DNA of 64,000 nucleotides from JAOPZW01 sp963806015 (GCA_963806015.1 CAWDWM010000005.1:1-64000); one strand, 5' to 3'. Shown: positions 29,918 to 38,873, counted from the first letter of the stretch. Translations and numbers: made by a program. Notes: generated by a model from the letters alone, not told the origin.

Positions 29918-30457
29918 TCAGGTGCCGGGCTTGGCAGCGGCGTCGGGGGGCCGCACGTCCTCGCCGCAGGAGCCGGGCTTGGCCGGGCCATCGGACGACC
30001 CCGGGGCAAGGGCCATCTTGCAGGCACCCATGGCGGTCTTCAGCGCGTCGGGATTCGCGGCGGCCTGCTCGGCGAACCAGCGCTTGAACGCGTCCGGTGC
30101 GGTGGGCGCGTCGAGTCCGCGGCCCCGGAGGCAGGCGGCAAACTCCTTGCTGTCGGGGCCCCGCACGACGACACGCTTCTCGTCCGGCGCGTTGCAGGCC
30201 GCCATCGCGGCCTTCACCGAGTCTGGATCGGAGGCTTCCCTGGTCCCCAGCCATGGCTTGAGAGCGGCCGGGTCCGCCGGCGCGTCGGCGAGGCCATGAC
30301 TGCGCAGGCACGAGACGAACGCGGCGAAGTCGCCGTCTGTCTTCGCCTGCTTGCGCGGCGTCTTCGAGTCGGCCCCCACGGCCGGCAGCGCCACCGCTGC
30401 GATCGCCGCGACCGCTGACGCCGAGGCCACGGCCAGGGTCATCGTGAACCTGCTCAT
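29918..30457 (-). CDS. Secreted protein with two cysteine-pair repeats
   Basis: 179 residues. Signal peptide at 1-29 (hydrophobic core AVASASAVAAIAAVALPAVG). The mature part is an internal duplication. Repeat 1 (about 44-88) is FAAFVSCLRSHGL ... LKPWL ... VKAAMAACN; repeat 2 (about 105-146) is FAACLRGRGLDAP ... FKRWF ... LKTAMGACK. Each repeat has an opening CLR-x-x-GL and a closing AM-x-AC, so Cys50/88 and Cys109/146 may form disulfides; Cys164 is extra. It resembles actinobacterial secreted proteins with CMR-x-x-GV motifs found near sensor or efflux genes. It is divergent from a two-component system. Confidence 0.75.
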   Translation of the reverse strand: MSRFTMTLAVASASAVAAIAAVALPAVGADSKTPRKQAKTDGDFAAFVSCLRSHGLADAPADPAALKPWLGTREASDPDSVKAAMAACNAPDEKRVVVRGPDSKEFAACLRGRGLDAPTAPDAFKRWFAEQAAANPDALKTAMGACKMALAPGSSDGPAKPGSCGEDVRPPDAAAKPGT

Positions 30458-30581
30458 GCTCTCTCTCCTTGCTCGCTGGACCTCTGAGTGGACCAGCCGC
30501 AGGTGATCGCGCTGCGAAGCGGCGATGAAGATCCGAGGAAAACCGCCGCGCGTGAGCGGCCGCTGCGCGACACTGGCGCAC

Positions 30582-31268
30582 GTGAGCGCCCCGACCGTCC
30601 TGCTCGTCGAGGACGAGCCCGAGATCGTCGGGTTGCTCACCGACTTCCTGGCCGTCGAGGGCTTCGGCGTCGTGGCCGCCGACGATGCGCGCGGCGCGAT
30701 CGCCGCGCTCGGGCGCCACGACGTCGACTGCGTCCTGCTCGACGTGATGCTCCCCGGCGCCTCGGGCTTCGACGTGTGCCGCAGCATCCGCGAGCGCTCG
30801 GACGTGCCGCTGCTGTTCCTCAGCGCCCGCGGCGAGGACGACGACAAGCTGCGCGGCCTGGCCCTGGGCGCCGACGACTACATCGTCAAGTCGGCCACGC
30901 CTGCGGAGGTGGTGGCGCGGGTGAAGGCGGTGCTGCGCCGCAGCGCCAACGGGCGCTCCACGAGCAGGCGTCACTACGGCCGCCTCGAGATCGACCTGGC
31001 CGCCCACGAGGTGCTCGTCGACGGGCGCCCCGTCGCGCTGACCGCGCGCGAGTTCGAGCTGCTGACGCTGCTCGTGACCCATCCGCGCCAGGTGCTCAGC
31101 CGCGAGCAGATCTTCGAGCGCGTGTGGGGCTCGTGGGGCGACCGCAGCGCCGTGTCGGTGTACGTGCGCAAATTGCGCGACAAGCTCGAGGCCGACGCCC
31201 GCCACCCGCAGCTGCTCGTGACGGTGTGGGGCGTGGGCTATCGCTTCGACCCGCCGGCCGCGGGCTGA
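30582..31268 (+). CDS. OmpR/PhoB-family response regulator
   Basis: 228 residues. Receiver domain 1-118 with acidic pocket VEDEPE, phospho-acceptor Asp54 in CVLLDVMLPG, conserved Ser in LLFLSAR, and Lys in ADDYIVKSATPAE; note Ser-Ala where Pro-Phe is usual after the Lys. A winged-helix domain covers 130-225 (LTAREFELLTLLVTHPRQVL, SVYVRKLRDKLE, VWGVGYRF). GTG 30582 is preferred over TTG/ATG forms further upstream because it begins directly at the receiver. Its stop overlaps the kinase ATG (TGATG). The divergent secreted protein is a candidate target. Confidence 0.94.
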   Translation: MSAPTVLLVEDEPEIVGLLTDFLAVEGFGVVAADDARGAIAALGRHDVDCVLLDVMLPGASGFDVCRSIRERSDVPLLFLSARGEDDDKLRGLALGADDYIVKSATPAEVVARVKAVLRRSANGRSTSRRHYGRLEIDLAAHEVLVDGRPVALTAREFELLTLLVTHPRQVLSREQIFERVWGSWGDRSAVSVYVRKLRDKLEADARHPQLLVTVWGVGYRFDPPAAG

Positions 31269-32611
31269 TGCGCCGCGCGCTGTCGCTGCACGTCTGGCTC
31301 GGGTGCGCGCTCGCCCTTGCGATCGCGGCGCCCGCGCTCGCAGGGCTGGCCGCGTGGGCCGCGGCGGGCCGGTGGCAGGCGGGGCGCGAGGGCCACCGCC
31401 GCGAGGAGGCCGTCGCGGTGCTGCGCACGGCGCAGCTGGACACCGCCGACCAACGCGACGCGGTCGCGCGTCGTCTGGCCGCACTCGGTGTCCGGGCCGA
31501 GCTCGGGCGTTCCGTGCCCGACGTCAAGGCCAGGGCCGAAGTTGCGGCCAAGATCGCGCTTGCCGCCAAACCCGAGGTGCTGACCCCGGGACTCGATGGC
31601 GCCGACGTCAAGGCGCAGCCGCAGCGCTACCGCGAGTCTGCGGTCAGCGTGGGGAGCGTCGCCGGCGTGCTGTGGGTGCCCCGCGAGAGCTCGGCCACGC
31701 GCTGGGCGATCGCGCTGGGCGCCGGCCTGGCCGCCCTGGCCGCCGCGCTCGCGGTCGTCGTCGTGCTCCTCAGGCGCTGGGTGCTGCAACCGCTGGCGCA
31801 GCTCGCCGCCGACGCCGAGCACATCGCCGGCGGCGAGCTCGACGTGGCGCCGCTGCCCACCCGCGCTCGCGAGGTCGCGCAGGTCGGCGACGCGCTGCAT
31901 GGCATGGCGCGCGGGTTGAGCGACGCGCTGCGCACCTCGACCGCCGCCGAGCACGAGCGCCGCTTCATGGTCACCGCCATCGCCCACGACCTGCGCACGC
32001 CGCTGTTCACGTTGCGCGGCTCGCTCGAGGCGCTCGAGCGCGGCGTCGGCGACGCGCGCTACCTCGACCGCGCCCAGGCCAAGGCGGCGCACCTCGACCG
32101 GCTCGTCAGCGACCTCTTCACCTTCAGCCGGCTCGAATACGCGCCGGACACGATCGGGACCGACGAGGTCGACGTCGCGAGGCTCGCGCGCCGTGCCGCG
32201 GAGGACGTCGAAGCTATGGCGGCGGCGCACGGCTGCGTGCTCGAAGTGCACGGCGCCCAGCAGGGCCTCACGGTGCGCGGCGACGCGGATGCCCTGCTGC
32301 GCGTGCTCACGAACCTGCTCGACAACGCGATCCACCACGGCCGCGGACGCGTCGTGCTGGCCGCGCAACGCTCCAACGGCTCTGTGGAGATCGAGGTCGT
32401 CGACGACGGGCCGGGCTTTGCCCCCGACGATCTCGCTCACGTCTTCGAGCCCCTCTTCCGCTCCGATCGCGCCCGCGCCACCGCGACGGGCGGCACGGGG
32501 CTGGGCCTGGCCATCGCCCGCCGGCTCGCACGTGCGCACGGCGGCGACGTGCACGCCGCCAACGAGCCCGACGGCGGCGGGCGGACGACGCTGCGGCTGC
32601 CGGCGGCCTAG
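31268..32611 (+). CDS. Membrane sensor histidine kinase
   Basis: 447 residues. Helix 1 at about 8-32, extracytoplasmic sensor region at about 33-135, helix 2 at about 139-165 (WAIALGAGLAALAAALAVVV), HAMP (~166-220, VLQPLAQLAADAEHIAGGEL), HisKA with His240 in TAIAHDLRTPLFTLRG, and HATPase with NLLDNAIHHG, DDGPGFAPDD and GGTGLGLAIARR. It is coupled to the response regulator by TGATG. Its stop shares a CTAG with the convergent ABC ATPase gene. Confidence 0.94.
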   Translation: MRRALSLHVWLGCALALAIAAPALAGLAAWAAAGRWQAGREGHRREEAVAVLRTAQLDTADQRDAVARRLAALGVRAELGRSVPDVKARAEVAAKIALAAKPEVLTPGLDGADVKAQPQRYRESAVSVGSVAGVLWVPRESSATRWAIALGAGLAALAAALAVVVVLLRRWVLQPLAQLAADAEHIAGGELDVAPLPTRAREVAQVGDALHGMARGLSDALRTSTAAEHERRFMVTAIAHDLRTPLFTLRGSLEALERGVGDARYLDRAQAKAAHLDRLVSDLFTFSRLEYAPDTIGTDEVDVARLARRAAEDVEAMAAAHGCVLEVHGAQQGLTVRGDADALLRVLTNLLDNAIHHGRGRVVLAAQRSNGSVEIEVVDDGPGFAPDDLAHVFEPLFRSDRARATATGGTGLGLAIARRLARAHGGDVHAANEPDGGGRTTLRLPAA

Positions 32612-33828
32612 GCCGGGGTCGAGGCGGGCGCGTCGGCGGACGTGTCGGGCGCGCGCGTCATCGAGGCGCCGTCGGAGGGATCGAAGACGTGCAGCTTCTG
32701 AACGTTCAGCCACAGCTTGCTGCGCGCTCCCGCCTTGACGGTGCTGTTGGCGTCGACGCGCGCCACCGCATGACCACTGGCGCTGCCGGGCACGTCGGCG
32801 GTCCCGGCGTCCTCCTGGAGCTCGCGCAGCTCCTCGGCCTCGATGTCGTCGCCGCCCTCGAAGTCGAAGTGCGCGTAGATCTCCGATCCCATCGACTCGG
32901 TGAGCTCGATCGGCGCTTCGAACTCCCAGCCGACATGGCCCTCGGGGGCGAACTGCGCGTCCTCGAAGTCCTCCGGGCGGATGCCGACGATGACCGCCTT
33001 GACGCCCGACCCGTGACGCTCCAGGCGCCGGCGCAGCTCGTCGTCGAGCGGGATCGCACCCATCGGCGTCTTGATCGTCTGGCCGTCCATGTGGCCGGAG
33101 AAGAAGTTCATGGCCGGCGAGCCGATGAATCCCGCCACGAACAGGTTGCGCGGGTTCTCGTAGAGCTCCTTCGGCGCGGCGACCTGCTGCAGGATCCCGG
33201 CGCGCATGACGGCGACGCGGTGGCCGAGCGTCATGGCCTCGGTCTGGTCGTGGGTCACGTAGACCGTGGTCGTCTCGAGGCGCTGCTGCAGGCGTGAGAC
33301 CGCGGCGCGCATCTCGACGCGCAGCTTGGCGTCGAGGTTGGAGAGCGGCTCGTCCATGAGGAAGGCCTTTGGCTCGCGCACGATCGCGCGGCCCATCGCC
33401 ACGCGCTGGCGCTGGCCGCCGGAGAGGTTGGCCGGCTTGCGGTCGAGATGCGCCTCGAGGTCGAGGGTCTTCGCGGCATCGGTCACGCGCCGGTTGATCT
33501 CCTCGGGCTTTTCCTTGCGCAGCTTCAGCGCGAAGCCCATGTTGTCGCGCACGCTCATGTGCGGGTACAGGGCGTAGTTCTGGAACACCATCGCGATGTC
33601 GCGATCCTTGGGGGCCAGGTCGTTGACGACCTCCCCGCCGATCTTCAGGTCGCCTTCGGTGATGTCCTCGAGCCCGGCGATCATGCGCAGCGCGGTCGAC
33701 TTGCCGCACCCCGAGGGGCCGACGAGGACGAGCAGCTCCCCATCGGTGATCTCAAGGTTCATGTGCTTGACGGCCTCAAAGCCGTCCGGATAGCGCTTGA
33801 CGACGTCGTCGAACTCGATCTCGGCCAT
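32608..33828 (-). CDS. MalK/UgpC-type sugar ABC transporter ATPase, orphan
   Basis: 406 residues. Walker A GPSGCGKST, Q-loop FQNYALYPHMSV, signature LSGGQRQRVAMGRAI, Walker B AFLMDEPLSNLD and switch His in VTHDQTEAMTLG. The C-terminal OB/TOBE domains (VGIRPEDFEDAQFAPEG) are those of carbohydrate importers. A final 60 residues are acidic then Ser/Thr/Pro/Ala-rich. No permease or binding protein is nearby, as for MsiK-type ATPases that energise several sugar importers. Start ATG 33828 (MAEIEFDDVVKRY) is chosen over an upstream ATG. Confidence 0.92.
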   Translation of the reverse strand: MAEIEFDDVVKRYPDGFEAVKHMNLEITDGELLVLVGPSGCGKSTALRMIAGLEDITEGDLKIGGEVVNDLAPKDRDIAMVFQNYALYPHMSVRDNMGFALKLRKEKPEEINRRVTDAAKTLDLEAHLDRKPANLSGGQRQRVAMGRAIVREPKAFLMDEPLSNLDAKLRVEMRAAVSRLQQRLETTTVYVTHDQTEAMTLGHRVAVMRAGILQQVAAPKELYENPRNLFVAGFIGSPAMNFFSGHMDGQTIKTPMGAIPLDDELRRRLERHGSGVKAVIVGIRPEDFEDAQFAPEGHVGWEFEAPIELTESMGSEIYAHFDFEGGDDIEAEELRELQEDAGTADVPGSASGHAVARVDANSTVKAGARSKLWLNVQKLHVFDPSDGASMTRAPDTSADAPASTPA

Positions 33829-33911
33829 GTGCAGTCCCCTCTCCCGTGTCTCCTCTTGGCGGCGCACTTACCCGCGTGAGCCGGCAGTGAACCAGGCGCG
33901 GCGGTCGGGCG

Positions 33912-35489
33912 CTAGCCGAGCGCGACCGCGCGCCCGGCGACGAACCCCTCGAGACCGACGATCTGCTCGACGACGGCGTCGGGAACCTGCTCGTCGGTGG
34001 TGACGATCATCACGGCGAGGTCCTCGTCGCCGTCCTCGGGCACGTGGCCGACCGCGGCCGAGGAGATGTTGATGCCGTTCTCGCCGAAGCAGGTGCCGAC
34101 GCGCCCGATCATCCCCGGCACGTCGCGGTAGCGGAAGAGCGCGATGTGGTGCTCGAGCTGGAGGTTGAAGCGGTGCCCCCACGCCTCGAGCAGATGCGGG
34201 CGGTGACGGCGCCCGAGCGTCGTGCCCACCACGCGCACGCGCTGCTCGCCGGCCACCACGGTCACGCGGACGAGGTCGGAGAAGTCGCGCGCCTGGGTGC
34301 CGCGCGTCTCGGTCAGCTCGATCCCGCGCTCCTCGGCTATGGAGGGCGCGTTGACCGCGTTGACGTCCTCCTCGGTGTGGCCGGTGAGCACGCCGAGCAG
34401 GACCTCGACCGCCAGCGGGCGGGTGTCGCGCTCGGCGATGCGCCCGAGCAGCTCGACGTCGACGCGGTCGACGCTCGACCCCTCCCCCAGCGCCACGGCT
34501 AGCCGCCCGAGCTGGCGCGAGAGCGGCAGGAAGGGGCCCAGCACCTCCATGTCCTCGGCCGCCACGGCGGGGACGTTGACCGCGCTGGAGACCACGCCGC
34601 CGGTCAGCGCGGCCACGACCTGCTCGGCGGCCTGGAAACCCGCCCGATCGGTGGCCTCGGCGGTCGAGGCGCCCAGGTGCGGGGTGACGATGACGTTGGG
34701 GCGCCCGAACAGCGGGTGCTCGGTGATCGGCTCGGAGCGGAAGACGTCGAGCGCCGCGCCCCCGACCTTGCCCGAGTCCAGGGCCGCCTCGAGGTCCTCG
34801 TCGACGATCAGCGTCCCGCGCGCGACGTTGAGGATGCGCACGCCGTCCTTGCACTTGGCCAGCGCCTCGGCGTCCAGCCAGCCCTCGGTCTCGGCCGTCT
34901 TGGGCAGGTGCACGGTCAGGAAGTCGGCCTCGGCGTAGACGTCGTCGGAGGACTCGGCCTTTTCGACGCCGAGCTCGCGGTAGCGCTCGGCGGCCACGAA
35001 GGGGTCGAAGGCGATGACCCGCATGCCGAAGCCCTGGGCGCGATGGGCCACGAGCTGGCCGATGCGCCCGAAGCCGAGGATCCCGAGCGTCTTGTCGAGC
35101 AGCTCGACGCCCGAGAACTGCGAGCGCTCCCACTTGCCGGCGATCAGGCTGGCGTGGGCCTGGGGCACGTTGCGGGCCAGGGCGAGCAGCAGCGCCATCG
35201 TGTGCTCGGCCGCAGTGACGACGTTGGACTGCGGCGCGTTGGCCACGACGATGCCGCGCTTCGTGGCCGCGGCGACGTCGACGTTGTCGACGCCCACTCC
35301 GGCGCGCCCGATGGCCTTCAGGCGCGTTGCGCGCTCGATGACGTCGGCCGTCAGCTTGGTGGCCGAGCGGATGAGGATGCCGTCGTACTCGTCGATGCGG
35401 TCGAGGTGCTCGCCCTCGTCGACGTCGAAGTGCTCGCGCAGCAGCGCCACGCCGGACGCACCGATCTTCTCGGCCACGAGAACGCGCAT
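33912..35489 (-). CDS. serA: D-3-phosphoglycerate dehydrogenase
   Basis: First step of serine synthesis. 525 residues of the long form: catalytic and NAD domains (GRAGVGVDNVDVAAATKRGI, GFGRIGQLVAHRAQGFGM, VARGTLIVDE, TPHLGAS with the catalytic His), an intervening allosteric domain (~325-450) and a C-terminal ACT domain (~455-525, ALFRYRDVPGMIGRVGTCFG) that binds serine. The ATG overlaps the serC stop (TGATG), giving a serC-serA operon. Confidence 0.97.
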   Translation of the reverse strand: MRVLVAEKIGASGVALLREHFDVDEGEHLDRIDEYDGILIRSATKLTADVIERATRLKAIGRAGVGVDNVDVAAATKRGIVVANAPQSNVVTAAEHTMALLLALARNVPQAHASLIAGKWERSQFSGVELLDKTLGILGFGRIGQLVAHRAQGFGMRVIAFDPFVAAERYRELGVEKAESSDDVYAEADFLTVHLPKTAETEGWLDAEALAKCKDGVRILNVARGTLIVDEDLEAALDSGKVGGAALDVFRSEPITEHPLFGRPNVIVTPHLGASTAEATDRAGFQAAEQVVAALTGGVVSSAVNVPAVAAEDMEVLGPFLPLSRQLGRLAVALGEGSSVDRVDVELLGRIAERDTRPLAVEVLLGVLTGHTEEDVNAVNAPSIAEERGIELTETRGTQARDFSDLVRVTVVAGEQRVRVVGTTLGRRHRPHLLEAWGHRFNLQLEHHIALFRYRDVPGMIGRVGTCFGENGINISSAAVGHVPEDGDEDLAVMIVTTDEQVPDAVVEQIVGLEGFVAGRAVALG

Positions 35490-36616
35490 CACGGCGCCAT
35501 CCGGTCGACGACCCAGTCGATGCACGCGGTGAGCGCCTGCACGTCGGCGAGGTCGATGGCCGGGAAGAGCCCGATCCGCAGCTGGTTGCGCCCCAGCTTG
35601 CGGTACGGCTCGGTGTCGACGATCCCGTTGGCGCGCAGCGTGGCGGCCACGGCGGCGGCGTCGACCTCGTCGGCGAAGTCGATCGTGCCCACGACGAGCG
35701 AGCGCTTGGCGGGATCGGCGACGAACGGGGTCGCGAAGGCGCTGTCCTGGGCCCAGCCGTAGAGGTGGGCGGAGTTCGCGCGCGTGCGCTGCACGCAGCC
35801 GTCCAGGCCGCCGAGGCCGAGCATCCAGTCGAGCTGGTCGGCCAGGAGGAAGAGCGTGGCCACCGCGGGCGTGTTGTAGGTCTGGTCCTTGCGCGAGTTG
35901 TCCCGGGCCGTGGCCAGCGACAGCGACTCGGGGATCCAGCGGTCGCTCGCCGCGAGCTCGCCCACGCGCTCGATCGCCGCCGGGCTCAGCAGCGCCAGCC
36001 ACAGCCCGCCGTCGGAGGCGAAGGACTTCTGCGGCGCGAAGTAGTACGCATCGGCCTGCGCCACGTCGACCGGCAGGCCGCCGGCGCCGCTGGTGGCGTC
36101 GATGAGGACGAGGGCGTCGCCCGGCGGCCGCTGGACGCTCATCATGGCGCCCGTTGAGGTCTCGTTGTGCGCCCACGCGACGGCGTCGGCGCCGGGGTCG
36201 CTCGTCGGCTCGGGGGCGTCGCCCGGCTCGGCGGCCACGACGATCGGGTCCTGCAGGAACGGCGCGCCCTTGGTGACCGTCGCGAACTTCTGCGAGAACT
36301 CGCCGAAGACGAGGTGCAGGGCGCGCTCGCGCACGAGCCCGGCGGCGGCGGCGTCCCAGAAGGCGGTCGTACCGCCGTTGCCGAGCGCGACCTCGTAGCC
36401 GTCGGGCAGCGCGAAGAGCTCGCCCAGGCCGGCGCGGACGCGGCCGACGAGCCCCTTGACCGGCGCCTGGCGGTGCGAGGTGCCCATCAGGGCGGCGCCG
36501 GCGCCGGCGAGGTTGGTCAGCTGCTCGGGGCGGACCTTCGACGGTCCGCAGCCGAAGCGCCCGTCGGCGGGCTTGATGGCGGCAGGGATCTGAAGCGGAG
36601 TGGTGGTGGCGTTCAC
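35489..36616 (-). CDS. serC: Phosphoserine aminotransferase, actinobacterial type
   Basis: PLP enzyme making O-phosphoserine from 3-phosphohydroxypyruvate. 375 residues. Motifs: IKPADGRFGCGPSKVRPEQL, GTSHRQAPVK, GNGGTTAFWDAAA, VLIDATSGAGGLPVD and APQKSFASDGG with the PLP Lys. The IKPADGRFGCGPSKVR start is typical of actinobacterial SerC rather than the enterobacterial form. GTG 36616, with a -10 9 nt upstream. Confidence 0.95.
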   Translation of the reverse strand: MNATTTPLQIPAAIKPADGRFGCGPSKVRPEQLTNLAGAGAALMGTSHRQAPVKGLVGRVRAGLGELFALPDGYEVALGNGGTTAFWDAAAAGLVRERALHLVFGEFSQKFATVTKGAPFLQDPIVVAAEPGDAPEPTSDPGADAVAWAHNETSTGAMMSVQRPPGDALVLIDATSGAGGLPVDVAQADAYYFAPQKSFASDGGLWLALLSPAAIERVGELAASDRWIPESLSLATARDNSRKDQTYNTPAVATLFLLADQLDWMLGLGGLDGCVQRTRANSAHLYGWAQDSAFATPFVADPAKRSLVVGTIDFADEVDAAAVAATLRANGIVDTEPYRKLGRNQLRIGLFPAIDLADVQALTACIDWVVDRMAP

Positions 36617-36625
36617 AGGGCTTGG

Positions 36626-36631
36626 ACCGTA
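36626..36631 (-). promoter_or_regulatory. serC -10 element (leaderless type)
   Basis: TACGGT on the minus strand, ending 9 nt before the serC GTG. Confidence 0.45.
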
Positions 36632-36638
36632 GCGAACG

Positions 36639-37100
36639 CTAGGAGCCCGGCAGGACCAGGCGGATCACGTCGAAGCGCAGCCCGCGGTCCGGGGTGTGGT
36701 CGACCTGGGTGCTCGTCGAGTACGCGCCGGTCGCGAGGAGGACGATCCAGACCGCGCCGGCGATCACCCCGAGCACGACCCCGGCGATGGCGATGATCAC
36801 CGCGACGTTGGCCTGATCGCGCGCGGTGCCCGCGTGCTTGGCGCGATTGCCCAGGATCCAGGCCACGATCGAGCCGGGAAGGGTGAGGAAGAAGAGCACG
36901 CCGGCGCTGAAGAAGAGCAGCCCGAGGCTGCCCGACCCGAAGATCAGCGAGGCAACGGCGCGATTGTTCTGGGCCTGCGCGGGCGCCGTATGCGTCGCGT
37001 TGGGGGGCAGGAAGACGGGGCGCGACGCCGACTGGGCAGGCGGCGGTGCCTCGGCATACGGGTCGGGCGGCAGGAACTCGGGCTGCACGCTGCGGATCAT
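36639..37100 (-). CDS. Small membrane protein, DUF4190-like
   Basis: 153 residues. A Pro/Ala-rich cytoplasmic N-terminus (1-45) is followed by two hydrophobic hairpin helices: ASLIFGSGSLGLLFFSAGVL with FLTLPGSIVAWILGNRA, and NVAVIIAIAGVVLGVIAGAV. The G-x-x-x-A-x-I-L-G-N-R-A loop between the pairs is typical of DUF4190-type proteins of unknown role. ATG 37100 follows GGGAGG. It ends about 22 nt before serC on the same strand. Confidence 0.75.
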   Translation of the reverse strand: MIRSVQPEFLPPDPYAEAPPPAQSASRPVFLPPNATHTAPAQAQNNRAVASLIFGSGSLGLLFFSAGVLFFLTLPGSIVAWILGNRAKHAGTARDQANVAVIIAIAGVVLGVIAGAVWIVLLATGAYSTSTQVDHTPDRGLRFDVIRLVLPGS

Positions 37101-37163
37101 GGCAGGGACCTCCCGCGCAGCCGCGCTCGTAGGAGGGGAGTGGTCCGTGCGACGATCGTGGGC

Positions 37164-37730
37164 GTGCAGACGGTCGCCCTGCAGACGCTGCGCGCCGGCG
37201 CCCCGCGCCGGGCGTGGGCGCGCGCGTCCGAGCCGGCGCTCGTGAAGGCGGCGCAGCGCGGCTCGGCAGAGGCCTTCGCCGAGCTCTTCCGCCGCCATTG
37301 GCCGCGCGCGCACCGGGCGGCGTGGCTCGTGGTGCACGACGCCACCGCCGCGGAGGACGTCGCGCAGGAGGCCTTCCTCGCCGCCGTCCGCGCGCTCGAC
37401 CGCTTCGACCGCCGCCGGCCCTTCGGGCCCTGGCTGCATCGCATCGTCGTCAACCGCGCCATCGACTACGCCCGCGCCCGCGAGCTGCGCCGCGAGGTGG
37501 CCGACGCCGGCATCGAGCCGGCCGCGATCGATCGCGCCGACGCCCCGGGCGACGACGTTCTCGTGGCCCTGGCGGCGCTGCCGCCCGACCAGCGCGCGGT
37601 GATCGTGATGCGCCACCTGCTCGGATTCACGCCCGGTGAGATCGCGTCGGCGCTCGAGCTGCCGCGCGGCACGGTCAACTCGCGGCTGCGGCGCGGGCTG
37701 GACGGGTTGCAGGAGGCGATCGAGCGATGA
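37164..37730 (+). CDS. ECF-type RNA polymerase sigma factor
   Basis: 188 residues. Region 2 (~25-95): AFAELFRRHWPRAHRAAWLV, AEDVAQEAFLAAVRALDRFD, PFGPWLHRIVVNRAIDYARA. Region 4 (~130-185): ALPPDQRAVIVMRHLLGFTP, EIASALELPRGTVNSRLRRG. The start is uncertain: GTG 37158 and 37164 are both in frame and neither has well-placed spacing from AGGAGGGG at 37131. The stop overlaps the next ATG (ATGA), linking it to a membrane beta-propeller protein in the usual anti-sigma position. Confidence 0.9.
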   Translation: MQTVALQTLRAGAPRRAWARASEPALVKAAQRGSAEAFAELFRRHWPRAHRAAWLVVHDATAAEDVAQEAFLAAVRALDRFDRRRPFGPWLHRIVVNRAIDYARARELRREVADAGIEPAAIDRADAPGDDVLVALAALPPDQRAVIVMRHLLGFTPGEIASALELPRGTVNSRLRRGLDGLQEAIER

Positions 37731-38866
37731 GCTCCCTGGGTGATCGCCTCGAGGGCGCGCCGCTGCCCGACCCGTCGGGCGCACAGGCTCGCGCCTGGGC
37801 GCTGCTGGCCGACGCCCATCGCGAGCGCCCCCGCGCGCCGCGGGTTGGGCGGCGAGGCAGGGTGCTGGCACTGGCACTGGTGACCGTGCTGGTCGCGGCC
37901 GCGGTCGCGGTGGCGGCGCAGCCGCCGCGGTGGGTGCGCCACGTGCTCGGCTCCGCGCTGGCGCCGCACGTCCACTCGTCGCTGGGGGCGCTGCCGGCGG
38001 GCCGGCTGCTGGTCTCCTCGGCGCAGGGGACGTGGATCGTGCGCGGGGACGGGACGCGGCTGCGGCTGGGGCCGTGGACGGCGGCGACGTGGTCGCCCCG
38101 CGGGCTCTACGTCGCCGCGTGGCGCGGGCGCGAGCTGAGCGCGGTGGCGCCCAACGGGCGCGTGGCGTGGACGATCGCGGCGCGCGGGCCGGTCCGCGAC
38201 GCGACCTGGTCACCCGACGGCTACCGGATCGCCTATCGCCGCGACGACGCGCTCGCGGTCGTCGCCGGCGACGGGACGGGCGCACGCGTCCTGGCCCAGC
38301 CCGTGCGGCCCGTGGCGCCGGCGTGGCGCCCGGGCGCGCCGCACACGCTGGCCTGGGTGGGCGCGAGCGGCCGCGTCGAGATCCGCGACGTCGACACCGG
38401 CGCGCTCGTCTGGCGCTCCGCGGCAAGCGTCGGCGCGGCGCGGGCGCTGGCCTGGTCGGCCGACGGCCATCGCCTGCTGGCGCGAGGAGGCCGGCGTCTC
38501 ACGATCCTCGACGTCACCGGCAACCGCGCCTGGCGCGTGCGGCTCCCCGCCGGCGCCTCGGTCAGCGCGGTGGCATGGGCGCCGCGGGGCGATCGGATGG
38601 CCCTGGCGGTCCGCACCGGCGCGGTCACCAGCATCCTGGTCACGACGTCGGCCCGGGTGCCGCAGCGGGCGGTCTTCACCACCACCGGCACGCTGCGCTC
38701 GCTGGCGTGGTCGCCCAACGGCCGGCGCCTGCTCGTGCGCCGCGCCGAGGCGGATCAGTGGCTCCTGCTCTCGCCCGCCACCGCCCACGCCCCGATCACC
38801 GCCATCGCCGGCATCTCGCGGCGCTTCGGCAGCGCGCCCACCGTGCAGGGCTGGTGCTGCGGTTGA
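37727..38866 (+). CDS. Membrane-anchored WD40/TolB-like beta-propeller, possible anti-sigma factor
   Basis: 379 residues. Cytoplasmic N-terminus of about 44 residues, one membrane helix (~45-64, VLALALVTVLVAAAVAVAA), then an outside propeller with five repeated blades marked AATWSPRGLYVAAW, DATWSPDGYRIAYR, ALAWSADGHRLLAR, AVAWAPRGDRMALA and SLAWSPNGRRLLVR. The 4-nt overlap with an ECF sigma gene and the topology suggest an anti-sigma protein or co-sensor. The N-terminus lacks the zinc-binding His-x3-Cys-x2-Cys anti-sigma motif, so the inhibitory role is inference. Confidence 0.78.
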   Translation: MSSLGDRLEGAPLPDPSGAQARAWALLADAHRERPRAPRVGRRGRVLALALVTVLVAAAVAVAAQPPRWVRHVLGSALAPHVHSSLGALPAGRLLVSSAQGTWIVRGDGTRLRLGPWTAATWSPRGLYVAAWRGRELSAVAPNGRVAWTIAARGPVRDATWSPDGYRIAYRRDDALAVVAGDGTGARVLAQPVRPVAPAWRPGAPHTLAWVGASGRVEIRDVDTGALVWRSAASVGAARALAWSADGHRLLARGGRRLTILDVTGNRAWRVRLPAGASVSAVAWAPRGDRMALAVRTGAVTSILVTTSARVPQRAVFTTTGTLRSLAWSPNGRRLLVRRAEADQWLLLSPATAHAPITAIAGISRRFGSAPTVQGWCCG

Positions 38867-38873
38867 GCTGAGT

